Assembly: GCF_033971885.1 (NCBI RefSeq)
Contig: NZ_JALBUS010000007.1
Location: 40,940-104,939 of the forward strand
Direction of reading: 5' to 3'
DNA length: 64,000 nucleotides
Source of the DNA: Absicoccus intestinalis
GTDB lineage: Bacteria > Bacillota_I > Bacilli_A > Erysipelotrichales > Erysipelotrichaceae
In this document: positions 40,257 to 48,038 of the stretch, piece by piece
Layout of the letters: the number at the start of each line of letters is the position of its first letter
How positions within the stretch are numbered: position 1 is the stretch's first letter
The notes under the pieces: generated by a model
Told to the model about the DNA's origin: nothing
Seen by the model: only the letters and a program-made list of their open reading frames with translations
The model's database searches: none
Translations under genes and position numbers: made by a program

Positions 40257-40715
40257 CTAATTCTTTTTGTCACGGGGACTGATACTGATTCCCAGTTTTC
40301 CATCGATTGCTTTTAATATTCGTGAAAAAGCGAGTATTTCTTCATCGCTGAAATCAGCCAATACTTCATCTGCCCTCTCATCAATCTTTTGCAGACGTTC
40401 TTTAAATATATGGTTGATTTTTTCAGTAACCTTTACATGAACAGTTCGACGATCTTTATCCGAACGAATCCGTTCAACCCAGCCTTTATTCTCATAAGCT
40501 GTCACAAATTGACTAGCTGCTGCAGGGGTTACATTTAAGTGATACGCTAATTCAGACACAGTAACCATATGGTCCTCATGGGTTCGGTCAATGAATGCCA
40601 AAATGTGTAAATCACGCATCTTGAAACCTTCATACCAACTACTGTTTGTAGCAAAGGAATCCATTTGAAGATCCAAAAAGTAATTGATGGCATCTCTTGC
40701 TTTTTGTCGGGGCAT
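40257..40715 (-). CDS. MarR-family regulator 2
   Basis: 152 residues. Winged helix VTVSELAYHLNVTPAAASQFVTAYENKGWVERIRSDKDRRTVHVKVT. Paralogue of the regulator at 39721, with an own terminator and a different palindrome upstream, so the two probably answer different signals or cross-regulate. GAAAGGAAAGAAGAA precedes the ATG. Confidence 0.88.
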   Translation of the reverse strand: MPRQKARDAINYFLDLQMDSFATNSSWYEGFKMRDLHILAFIDRTHEDHMVTVSELAYHLNVTPAAASQFVTAYENKGWVERIRSDKDRRTVHVKVTEKINHIFKERLQKIDERADEVLADFSDEEILAFSRILKAIDGKLGISISPRDKKN

Positions 40716-40735
40716 TTCTTCTTTCCTTTCATCCT

Positions 40736-40772
40736 ATACAAATCATTCTACTTGATTTGTATATTTTGTCAA
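40736..40772 (-). promoter_or_regulatory. Promoter and palindromic operator of marR-like gene 2
   Basis: Minus-strand TTGACA (40772-40767), 16 bases, TAGAAT. The perfect palindrome ATACAAATCA/TGATTTGTAT (40736-40762) covers spacer and -10, as expected for autorepression. Confidence 0.65.
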
Positions 40773-40802
40773 CAAATCTTATTAAACAATAAAATTTATA
40801 GA

Positions 40803-40812
40803 CCCCCCCCCC
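40803..40812. repeat. Run of ten C
   Basis: A 10-base C homopolymer between marR-like gene 2 and the valS stop, in an otherwise AT-rich gap. Long homopolymers of this kind slip during replication; it is intergenic here. Confidence 0.9.
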
Positions 40813-40824
40813 GAATTTCAGCGA

Positions 40825-43440
40825 CTATTTTGACAAAAGTTCATTTAATTGCTTTTCGGTTAAACCTAATTCCTGTTGATATTTTGCGAGTTTTTCTCTT
40901 TCTTGATTCACTTTTGCTTCCGGTGCTTTCGAAACAAAACCAGGATTGTGCAACATACCATTAGCTCGCTTGATTTCTTTATTTAAACGATCAATTTCTT
41001 TTGTTAATTTTGCCTTTTCTTTTTCTACATCGATCAAATCACCCATGGCACAAGTAAAGACAAATTGTCCAAGCGTACGTGATAAAATATCATCCGTATG
41101 TAGATCATCCACATTATGGCCATGACACATCTTATTCAATACCGCATTCGCATCTTTTGAGAGCTCATGCCAGCCACCCTTTTCATCACGTAAAGAAATG
41201 GTTAGATCTCTACTTGGTTTCATATCATAATTTGTCTTGACTTCACGAACCGTTTCAATGGTGGACATGACCAAATTCATTTCTTCTTTTTCAGCATCTG
41301 TATAAGCAAACGCAATGGTTTCTGGCCAAGATTCCACATTTAGACTTTCTTTATCATGTGGCAAATCTAAATAGATTTCTTCGGTCACAAATGGCATGAA
41401 TGGAGACAACAATTTCAAAATATTGATCATAACCGTATATAGCACGGCTTTTGTGGAAGCAACCACCTTTGGATCTTCACTAAACAAGGTAGCCTTGCTT
41501 AATTCGATATACCAAGAACAAAAATCATTCCAAACAAAGTTATACAATTCGTTTCCAACAATGGCCAATTCATATTTTTCCATATTGTCTGTTACATGTC
41601 TCAATACTTCATTGAAACGAGATAAGATCCATTTATCGCTACTGGATAAATGTTCAGGATCTAAGACTGGTTTTTCATCACCAACTTGCATTTGTACATA
41701 ACGAGCTGCATTCCAGATCTTATTGATGAAATTCCAAGCTGCATCCACTTTTGTTTCATCATAACGCACATCTTGACCTGGTGTTGAATTGGTGGTCAAG
41801 AAAAACCGTAAAGCATCGGCTCCTTTTTCTTGAATGACATCCATAGGATCGATTCCATTGCCTAGTGATTTAGACATTTTCCGACCTTGACTATCACGAA
41901 CCAAGCCATGGATCAGAACATCTTTAAAGGGACGATCATGCATCGCAAAACGCGTTTGGAAAGCCATACGAGCAACCCAGAAGAAGATAATGTCATAACC
42001 GGTAACCAATGTGTCATTTGGAAAATAACGTTCCAAATCCGGTGTATCTTCTGGCCAACCCAATGTTGAAAATGGCCATAAACCCGATGAGAACCAAGTA
42101 TCCAAAACATCCTCATCTTGGATCCATGTTTCCGTATCTTTTGGATCTTCCATGCCCACATAGATCTCACCCGTATCTTTATTGGTCCAAGCTGGTATAC
42201 GATGTCCCCACCATAACTGACGAGAAATACACCAATCTTCGATATTTTCCAACCATTGGGTAAATGTTTTTTCAAAACGAGCCGGAACAAAATGAATTTT
42301 TTGATCCTCGTCTTGTTGACATTTTAATACTTCCTCTGCCAATGGTTTCATCTTCACAAACCATTGTTTGCTCAAATACGGTTCAACAATGACACCCGTT
42401 CGTTGTGAATGGCCAACTTGATGCGCATGTTCTTCAATATGATCCACGACACCAGCAGCCTCAAAATCTTTGACCAATGCTTCACGACATGCAAAACGAT
42501 CCATACCGGCATATTTACCACACAGATCATTCATGGTACCATCTGGATTCATACAAATTGGCATCGGTAAATGATATTTTTTTGCCAAGGCAAAGTCGTT
42601 CGGATCATGAGCTGGTGTACATTTCATGACGGCTGTACCAAAACTCATATCAATATAATCATCTGCCATGATTGGCAATTCATCACCATTGGCTGGATTG
42701 ATGGCGTGCAAGCCCACAATATCTTTGTAACGATCATCATCTGGATGGACAAAGATGGCCTGATCGGCAAACATTGTTTCAGGACGAGTAGTCGCTATCA
42801 CTAATTCTTTTCCGGTTTCCACCACCTTGTATTTAAAATAATACATGTGACCCGGAATTTCTTTATGCTCCACCTCAATATTGGATAAAGCCGTCTTTGC
42901 TTCTGGATCCCAGTTAATGATTCGTTCTCCTTGATAAATCAAGCCATCATTATACAGATCCACAAATGTTTTACGAACCGCTTTAGAAAGGCCTTCATCC
43001 AAAGTAAATCGTTCTCTTGTATAATCCAAGGACAAACCAAGCTTTGCCCATTGACTCCGAATGGTCGATGCATATTCTTCTTTCCATTCCCATGCACGTT
43101 CCAAAAATTTTTCACGACCAATATCATAACGAGAAATGCCTTCTTCTTTTAATCGGGCATCGACTTTTGCTTGTGTGGCTATTCCCGCATGATCCATTCC
43201 TGGCAACCATAAGACATCATAGCCTCGCATCCGTTTATAACGAGCTAAAATATCTTGAATGGTTGTATCCCATGCATGTCCTAAATGTAGTTTTCCAGTT
43301 ACATTTGGAGGAGGAATGACCATACAGTACGGATGCTTGCTCGTATCACCAGCTGTAAAGTATCCCTTGTCTAACCACGATTGATAGCGGTTTTCTTCTA
43401 CGGCCAAATGGTCGTATTTTGGTGCCATTTCTTTACTCAT
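40825..43440 (-). CDS. valS: Valine-tRNA ligase
   Basis: Charges tRNA-Val; class I synthetase with CP1 editing domain. 871 residues from MSKEMAPKYDHL (AAAGGATGAGAAT site). Signature HIGH motif as PNVTGKLHLGHAWD (about 42-55), editing-region GTAVMKCTPAHDPNDF, KMSKS at RKMSKSLGNGIDP, and a C-terminal coiled coil (VEKEKAKLTKEIDRLNKEIKR). A longer open frame upstream reads through the T-box leader and is not used. Confidence 0.98.
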   Translation of the reverse strand: MSKEMAPKYDHLAVEENRYQSWLDKGYFTAGDTSKHPYCMVIPPPNVTGKLHLGHAWDTTIQDILARYKRMRGYDVLWLPGMDHAGIATQAKVDARLKEEGISRYDIGREKFLERAWEWKEEYASTIRSQWAKLGLSLDYTRERFTLDEGLSKAVRKTFVDLYNDGLIYQGERIINWDPEAKTALSNIEVEHKEIPGHMYYFKYKVVETGKELVIATTRPETMFADQAIFVHPDDDRYKDIVGLHAINPANGDELPIMADDYIDMSFGTAVMKCTPAHDPNDFALAKKYHLPMPICMNPDGTMNDLCGKYAGMDRFACREALVKDFEAAGVVDHIEEHAHQVGHSQRTGVIVEPYLSKQWFVKMKPLAEEVLKCQQDEDQKIHFVPARFEKTFTQWLENIEDWCISRQLWWGHRIPAWTNKDTGEIYVGMEDPKDTETWIQDEDVLDTWFSSGLWPFSTLGWPEDTPDLERYFPNDTLVTGYDIIFFWVARMAFQTRFAMHDRPFKDVLIHGLVRDSQGRKMSKSLGNGIDPMDVIQEKGADALRFFLTTNSTPGQDVRYDETKVDAAWNFINKIWNAARYVQMQVGDEKPVLDPEHLSSSDKWILSRFNEVLRHVTDNMEKYELAIVGNELYNFVWNDFCSWYIELSKATLFSEDPKVVASTKAVLYTVMINILKLLSPFMPFVTEEIYLDLPHDKESLNVESWPETIAFAYTDAEKEEMNLVMSTIETVREVKTNYDMKPSRDLTISLRDEKGGWHELSKDANAVLNKMCHGHNVDDLHTDDILSRTLGQFVFTCAMGDLIDVEKEKAKLTKEIDRLNKEIKRANGMLHNPGFVSKAPEAKVNQEREKLAKYQQELGLTEKQLNELLSK

Positions 43441-43454
43441 ATTCTCATCCTTTC

Positions 43455-43670
43455 CAAAAAAAAGCACATCCGAAAGGACGTGCTTTGACGTGGTACCACC
43501 TAACTTTGCATCAAATGATGCCTCATTCACATAACGCTGTGTCTGCGAGATCTCCTACTCTTTTCAAAGACCTAGCTCCTAGACTACCTTCATCTTTTTC
43601 ACAGACCTCTTTTCACCAACCAGAGACTCTCTATCCTGCCACCAAAGATTACTCCTTCTATTCTTTGCTT
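43455..43670 (-). promoter_or_regulatory. T-box riboswitch controlling valS
   Basis: Contains the T-box sequence AGGTGGTACCACG (about 43489-43501), followed by a terminator hairpin AGCACGTCC, TTTC, GGATGTGCT with eight T (43458-43485). The stem I region has AGAGAGTCTCTGGTTGG and GATGAAGGTAGTC, where a Val codon GUA or GUC could be the specifier. Uncharged tRNA-Val binding would favour the antiterminator and valS expression. Confidence 0.93.
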
Positions 43671-43679
43671 TTCTAGTTA

Positions 43680-43708
43680 ATAATAACGAAATAGAACACG
43701 TTTTTCAA
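43680..43708 (-). promoter_or_regulatory. Promoter of the T-box-valS transcript
   Basis: Minus-strand TTGAAA (43708-43703), 17 bases, TATTAT (43685-43680), immediately upstream of the T-box. Confidence 0.7.
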
Positions 43709-43710
43709 GC

Positions 43711-45387
43711 TTAATATTTGGCCTTTGTTAACCAATGATACACAGGTTTCATCGTTTTTGCTAAGCAGCCTGGATCCAATGGTACGATCAGCCCAGCTGC
43801 TTTTACCAATTGACGAAATGGCAAAGTCCCCCCTAAAGAACATAGATGCTGATAATCTTTCAATACATGGTCATCCTTACGACACCAGAACTCCAACGCA
43901 CAAACTTGTGCTAAGGTATAATCAATATAATAGAAAGGATCCATGAAAATATGTAATTGACGCATCCACCAACCGCCATTTTCTAAAAAAGGAATTTCTT
44001 CATAATTTTTATGTGGTAAATACTGTTTTTCTAATTGTCGCCAACGATCCATTCGTCGCAAAGGACCCCATTGAGGATGGGCATACACCTCATGCTGGAA
44101 ATGATCTACCAAAGCTCCATAAGGTAAAAATTTAATAGCACCCGATACATGGGCAAACCGATATGCATCGGCTTTATTTCCAAAAAATCGATCCATCCAT
44201 GGATGGGTAAAAAATTCCATCGACATAGAATGAATTTCACACGACTCATATGTCGGCCAAATACATTCGCTCGGTCTTATATCTTGGGAACAATACACTT
44301 GATAGGCATGACCCGCTTCATGGGTCAATGTTTCCACATCTTGATTGGTATGATTTCCATTCGCAAAGATAAATGGACTTTTGTAAGAAGGAATATATGT
44401 ACAATAGCCGCCAGGTGCTTTATTAGGTTTTGCTTCTAGATCCATTAAATCATGATCCAACATATATTGAAAAAAAGTACCCGTAGAAGGACTCAATTCC
44501 TGATACATCTGTAAAGCCGATTGACATAACCCATCAATATCATCAATGGGTGTGGGATTGCCCTCTTTAAATTCCACTTTTTCGTCCCATGTATAGAGTT
44601 GGTCCAAGCCAAGTCTTTTAGTTTGTCGTTCATATAATTGTTGGGCAATCGGTACGACCACATCAACAATTTGTTTGCGATAGTTCGCAACATCCTTTTG
44701 ATCGTAATCAAAACGATACATTCGTTTATAACCAAGTTCAATATAATTCTTATATCCTAGTTTTTTAGCCATTGTATCTCTGGTCTTGACCAGTCGATCA
44801 TATATCTTATTTAGATCATCTTGATGTTGATCAAACCATCCCCAATAGGCTTTGGTGGCCCCTTTGCGAATGTTTCGATCTTTGGCAGTCATCAAAGGCT
44901 CCAATTGAGAAAGGGTGTATACCTTTCCATCCAGATCAATCTGACTGGACGCAATCAGTGCCTGATATTGAGAAGACAATTCATTTTCTTTTTGAAGTTC
45001 AGGAATGATCGCATCGGAAAACGTTTCTTGATCCATTTCCTTCGCTAAAAAATAAGTGATTGGAACATCCTTTTTTAATTGCTCACAATATGGACTTTGT
45101 AAGATCACAGCATCGGTTTGATGAAAATTCGATTGAATTTCTGGTAATACTTGATCCCAATAATCATTTTCTTGTTGATAAAAAGGATCTTTCGTATTGA
45201 TTGAATGACGAATTTGACAAAGCGTCACATTCGATTCCAACTTCTGATCATATGCATCCAATTCATCAAAAGCTGCTTTAAATTGTGCATAAGAATCAGC
45301 CGTTTCTAAACGTTGTTTAAACGATTCTACTTGTTGTTGAATGTCTTGTTTCTCCATATGAGAATATGTATATTCATTAAATTTCAT
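43711..45387 (-). CDS. M3-family oligoendopeptidase (PepF-like)
   Basis: 558 residues, cytoplasmic zinc peptidase that trims short peptides. Zinc motif LTHEAGHAYQVY (about residue 346) with the third ligand Glu in CEIHSMSMEFF; GGYCTYIPSYKSPFIFAN precedes it, as in PepF. N-terminal half is the all-helical lid. AACTTTAATTTC-type leader with no strong ribosome site (GTTAGGGGCAAACT). Confidence 0.93.
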   Translation of the reverse strand: MKFNEYTYSHMEKQDIQQQVESFKQRLETADSYAQFKAAFDELDAYDQKLESNVTLCQIRHSINTKDPFYQQENDYWDQVLPEIQSNFHQTDAVILQSPYCEQLKKDVPITYFLAKEMDQETFSDAIIPELQKENELSSQYQALIASSQIDLDGKVYTLSQLEPLMTAKDRNIRKGATKAYWGWFDQHQDDLNKIYDRLVKTRDTMAKKLGYKNYIELGYKRMYRFDYDQKDVANYRKQIVDVVVPIAQQLYERQTKRLGLDQLYTWDEKVEFKEGNPTPIDDIDGLCQSALQMYQELSPSTGTFFQYMLDHDLMDLEAKPNKAPGGYCTYIPSYKSPFIFANGNHTNQDVETLTHEAGHAYQVYCSQDIRPSECIWPTYESCEIHSMSMEFFTHPWMDRFFGNKADAYRFAHVSGAIKFLPYGALVDHFQHEVYAHPQWGPLRRMDRWRQLEKQYLPHKNYEEIPFLENGGWWMRQLHIFMDPFYYIDYTLAQVCALEFWCRKDDHVLKDYQHLCSLGGTLPFRQLVKAAGLIVPLDPGCLAKTMKPVYHWLTKAKY

Positions 45388-45401
45388 AGTTTGCCCCTAA
45401 C

Positions 45402-45435
45402 TAAAAAAAGCCACAAAAGAGATCTTTTGTGGCTA
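45402..45435 (-). terminator. Terminator after ptsI
   Basis: AGCCACAAAAGA and TCTTTTGTGGCT (12-bp stem) with seven T on the minus strand. Confidence 0.9.
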
Positions 45436-45446
45436 TGATTCCTAGA

Positions 45447-47153
45447 CTACTTGCCTAAACGTTTTTTAATAACTTCTTGTACTTCTTCCATCGTTTCTTT
45501 TTCAACACATTCTGCAGCTAATGCTTGTGCATCCGCATAAGACATGTTGTTGATGGTCTTACGAGCACGAAGAATTTGTGTAGCACTCATGGAGAATTCA
45601 TCCAATCCAAGTCCCAATAGAACAGGAGCCGCTAATTCATCACCAGCCATGGCACCACACATACCACACCAGCTTCCATTTTTATGCGCACCTTCAATGG
45701 TCATCTTAACCAAACGTAAGATACTTGGATTCAATGGTTGATATAAATAAGAAACATGTTCAGACATACGGTCAGCAGCCATTGAATATTGGATCAAATC
45801 ATTGGTACCAATTGAGAAGAAATCAGCATATTTAGAGAATTGATCAGCCAATGCAGCAGCAGCTGGAATTTCTACCATCATACCAACTTCGATATCGTCA
45901 GCAACTTTTACACCTTCAGCAATTAATTTGGCTTTTTCTTCCTCATAGATAGCTTTGGCTTGACGGAATTCATTAATCGTTGCGATCATTGGGAACATGA
46001 TCGCTAAACGGCCATAAACCGATGCACGACATAATGCACGAAGTTGTGTACGGAATACATCTTGTTCTTTCAAACATAGACGAATCGCACGATAACCTAA
46101 GAATGGGTTCATTTCTTCTGGGAATTGATAATAAGATAATTTCTTATCTCCACCAATATCCAAAGTACGAACAACGACACGTTTACCTTGCATTCCTTCT
46201 AGAACTTGTTTATATGCTTCAAATTGTTCATCTTCCGTTGGGAAATGATCACTGCCCATATATAGGAATTCCGTACGGAAAAGGCCAACACCTTCACCAC
46301 CATTTTTCAATACACCAGCTACATCATCAAAACCACCAATGTTACCAGCAATATCTACCTTGTGACCATCTGGAGTAACGGTTTCCTGATTGACCAATAC
46401 TTGTAATTCTTCTTTTTCTTTTGCATAAGCAGCCGCTTTCTCTTTATAGGCTTGAATGGTTGCTTCATCGGGATTTACGATCACTTCTCCATCTAAAGCA
46501 TCCAATGCTAAGATATCTCCCGTCTTACATGCATCCATGACACCAGGACAACCAACAACAGCAGGAATTTCCAAAGAGTTCGCCATGATGGCGGAATGCG
46601 ATGTCTTGCCACCAATTTCAGTCGCAAAACCTTTTACATATTCATTCAATTGCGCTGTATCACTTGGTGTCAAATCATGCGCTACAATGATCGAATCTTC
46701 ATCGATTGCAGTTAGATCAGGAATAACCAATCCCAATAAATTACATTTTAAACGGAAAGTAACATCCTTGACATCAGCTGCTCTTTCACGGAAATAATCA
46801 TTATCCATACTTTCAAACATAGTGACCATTTGATCAGCTACTTGTTCGGTCGCATATTCTGCATTGACCTTATCATTTTTGATCATTTGTTGGATCTGAC
46901 CAGCTAATTCTGGGTCATTGACCATCATCAAATGTGCATCAAATACAGCTAATTCATCTGCTGCTAAACGCTTAGCTGCACGTGCTTTTACACCTTCGAT
47001 ATCTTTTACTGTTTTTTCAAGTGCTGCATCAAATTTCTTTAATTGTTCGTCCACATCACAATTTTCTTGTTTTGTGATGACTGCTTTTGGTGTTTCTAGT
47101 TTATAAACCTTGGCAACAGATACACCAGCACTTGCCGCAATACCTTTTAACAT
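45447..47153 (-). CDS. ptsI: Phosphotransferase system enzyme I
   Basis: Takes phosphate from PEP and passes it to HPr, starting sugar uptake by the PTS. 568 residues. Phosphohistidine swivel GGKTSHSAIMANSLEIPAVVG, PEP-binding LFRTEFLYMGSDHFPTEDEQF, VRTLDIGGDKKLSYYQFPEEMNPFLGYRAIR, and FSIGTNDLIQYSMAADR. No HPr gene (ptsH) precedes it, unlike the usual ptsHI order; HPr must be encoded elsewhere. Starts MLKGIAASAGVS after TAGGAGGAATCGTAAATC. Confidence 0.98.
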   Translation of the reverse strand: MLKGIAASAGVSVAKVYKLETPKAVITKQENCDVDEQLKKFDAALEKTVKDIEGVKARAAKRLAADELAVFDAHLMMVNDPELAGQIQQMIKNDKVNAEYATEQVADQMVTMFESMDNDYFRERAADVKDVTFRLKCNLLGLVIPDLTAIDEDSIIVAHDLTPSDTAQLNEYVKGFATEIGGKTSHSAIMANSLEIPAVVGCPGVMDACKTGDILALDALDGEVIVNPDEATIQAYKEKAAAYAKEKEELQVLVNQETVTPDGHKVDIAGNIGGFDDVAGVLKNGGEGVGLFRTEFLYMGSDHFPTEDEQFEAYKQVLEGMQGKRVVVRTLDIGGDKKLSYYQFPEEMNPFLGYRAIRLCLKEQDVFRTQLRALCRASVYGRLAIMFPMIATINEFRQAKAIYEEEKAKLIAEGVKVADDIEVGMMVEIPAAAALADQFSKYADFFSIGTNDLIQYSMAADRMSEHVSYLYQPLNPSILRLVKMTIEGAHKNGSWCGMCGAMAGDELAAPVLLGLGLDEFSMSATQILRARKTINNMSYADAQALAAECVEKETMEEVQEVIKKRLGK

Positions 47154-47244
47154 GATTTACGATTCCTCCTATTAATGCGTGATGAACGCTTTCATTCTAT
47201 AAAATTTTAACACTATTCCCCTACTATCGCAACTAGTCCGAATC

Positions 47245-47275
47245 ATAAAAAAAGTCCAAGCGAACTTGAACTTTT
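47245..47275 (-). terminator. Terminator after the ECF S-component gene
   Basis: AGTTCAAG, TTCG and CTTGGACT followed by TTTTTTATG on the minus strand. Confidence 0.82.
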
Positions 47276-47277
47276 GT

Positions 47278-47889
47278 TTATTTGCTCCAGACCTTGCGCA
47301 AAGGTACACTGACCGCACAAGTTATAATACAACATAACACTGCCTCTAAAATGCCTTGTAAGCCAACCACTACCGCAACAAACGCAAATGGATTGGAAAC
47401 ATGTAAAGAAGTAACTAGATTTTGGATGTATTCTGTTTGATAAAAGAACAATACCAATGATCCCATAAAGAAGATGGTATTAAATACCGCTGCCAATAAA
47501 CCAGCTAAAGCACAATTCAATTTTTCTTTCTTTGGCATAGCCTTATGCAGCGCCTTAAAAATCAAACCAGTACCCCATCCCATCAAAACACGGGCTACAA
47601 CACAAACCACAAAACATGCCAATGGATTGATACTAAACATGGCCGTACCCATCGCACTTCGACCCGACACAGCACTAAACAGTGATGTCAAACCAAAAAC
47701 ACCACCCAAGATAGCTCCATCACCAGGCCCCATCACAACAGCACCAATAGCTACTGGAATGGTTAATAGACTCATTTGGATGGGTCCAATCTGTAGATAC
47801 CCCAATGGTGTGTACGACATGACAAGAATGATGGCGATCAATAAGGCTAGTGCCGCCATACGACGTACCGAACTGTTTGATTGATTCAT
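47278..47889 (-). CDS. ECF transporter substrate-binding (S) component
   Basis: About 203 residues with six membrane segments (AALALLIAIILVMSYTPLG, LLTIPVAIGAVVMG, ILGGVFGLTSLF, ACFVVCVVARVLMGWG, FNTIFFMGSLVLFFY, FVAVVVGLQGILEAVLCCI). A vitamin or cofactor uptake subunit that would share the ECF module encoded elsewhere. The GYLQIGPIQMSLLTIPVAIGAVVMGPGDGAILG part resembles PanT-like (pantothenate) members, but the substrate is not proved. TAGGAGGAAAAATTGAAT precedes the ATG. Confidence 0.88.
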   Translation of the reverse strand: MNQSNSSVRRMAALALLIAIILVMSYTPLGYLQIGPIQMSLLTIPVAIGAVVMGPGDGAILGGVFGLTSLFSAVSGRSAMGTAMFSINPLACFVVCVVARVLMGWGTGLIFKALHKAMPKKEKLNCALAGLLAAVFNTIFFMGSLVLFFYQTEYIQNLVTSLHVSNPFAFVAVVVGLQGILEAVLCCIITCAVSVPLRKVWSK

Positions 47890-47944
47890 ATTCAATTTTT
47901 CCTCCTACTCTCGTTCCAAATGGATACGATGTAAATAAATCAAT

Positions 47945-48001
47945 AGGCAATAATGTCAATGACTGTCTTTCGATCAGTTTTGACTTGCCTTTTTGATTAT
48001 A
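47945..48001 (-). promoter_or_regulatory. Promoter and 5'-end structured leader of the S-component gene
   Basis: TATAAT (48001-47996) with TTGGGT 17 bases upstream. Transcription would begin almost at AGGCAA (47990), which pairs with TTGCCT (47950-47945); nested GTCAA/TTGAC and ACTG/CAGT helices make one long imperfect hairpin with an ATCGAAAGA loop. May protect the 5' end or sense a ligand. Not a class I recognise. Confidence 0.5.
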
Positions 48002-48011
48002 CACCCTCAAA

Positions 48012-48038
48012 GAAAAAGACCCAAGAAAACTTGGATCT
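48012..48038 (-). terminator. Terminator after the EF-G-like gene
   Basis: AGATCCAAG, TTTT and CTTGGGTCT followed by TTTTCTTT on the minus strand. It is immediately upstream of the S-component promoter. Confidence 0.75.

Noticed and set aside
43441..43530. Upstream extension of valS
   Set aside because: The extra 30 codons are a translation of the T-box and its terminator; the ATG at 43440 has the proper ribosome site.
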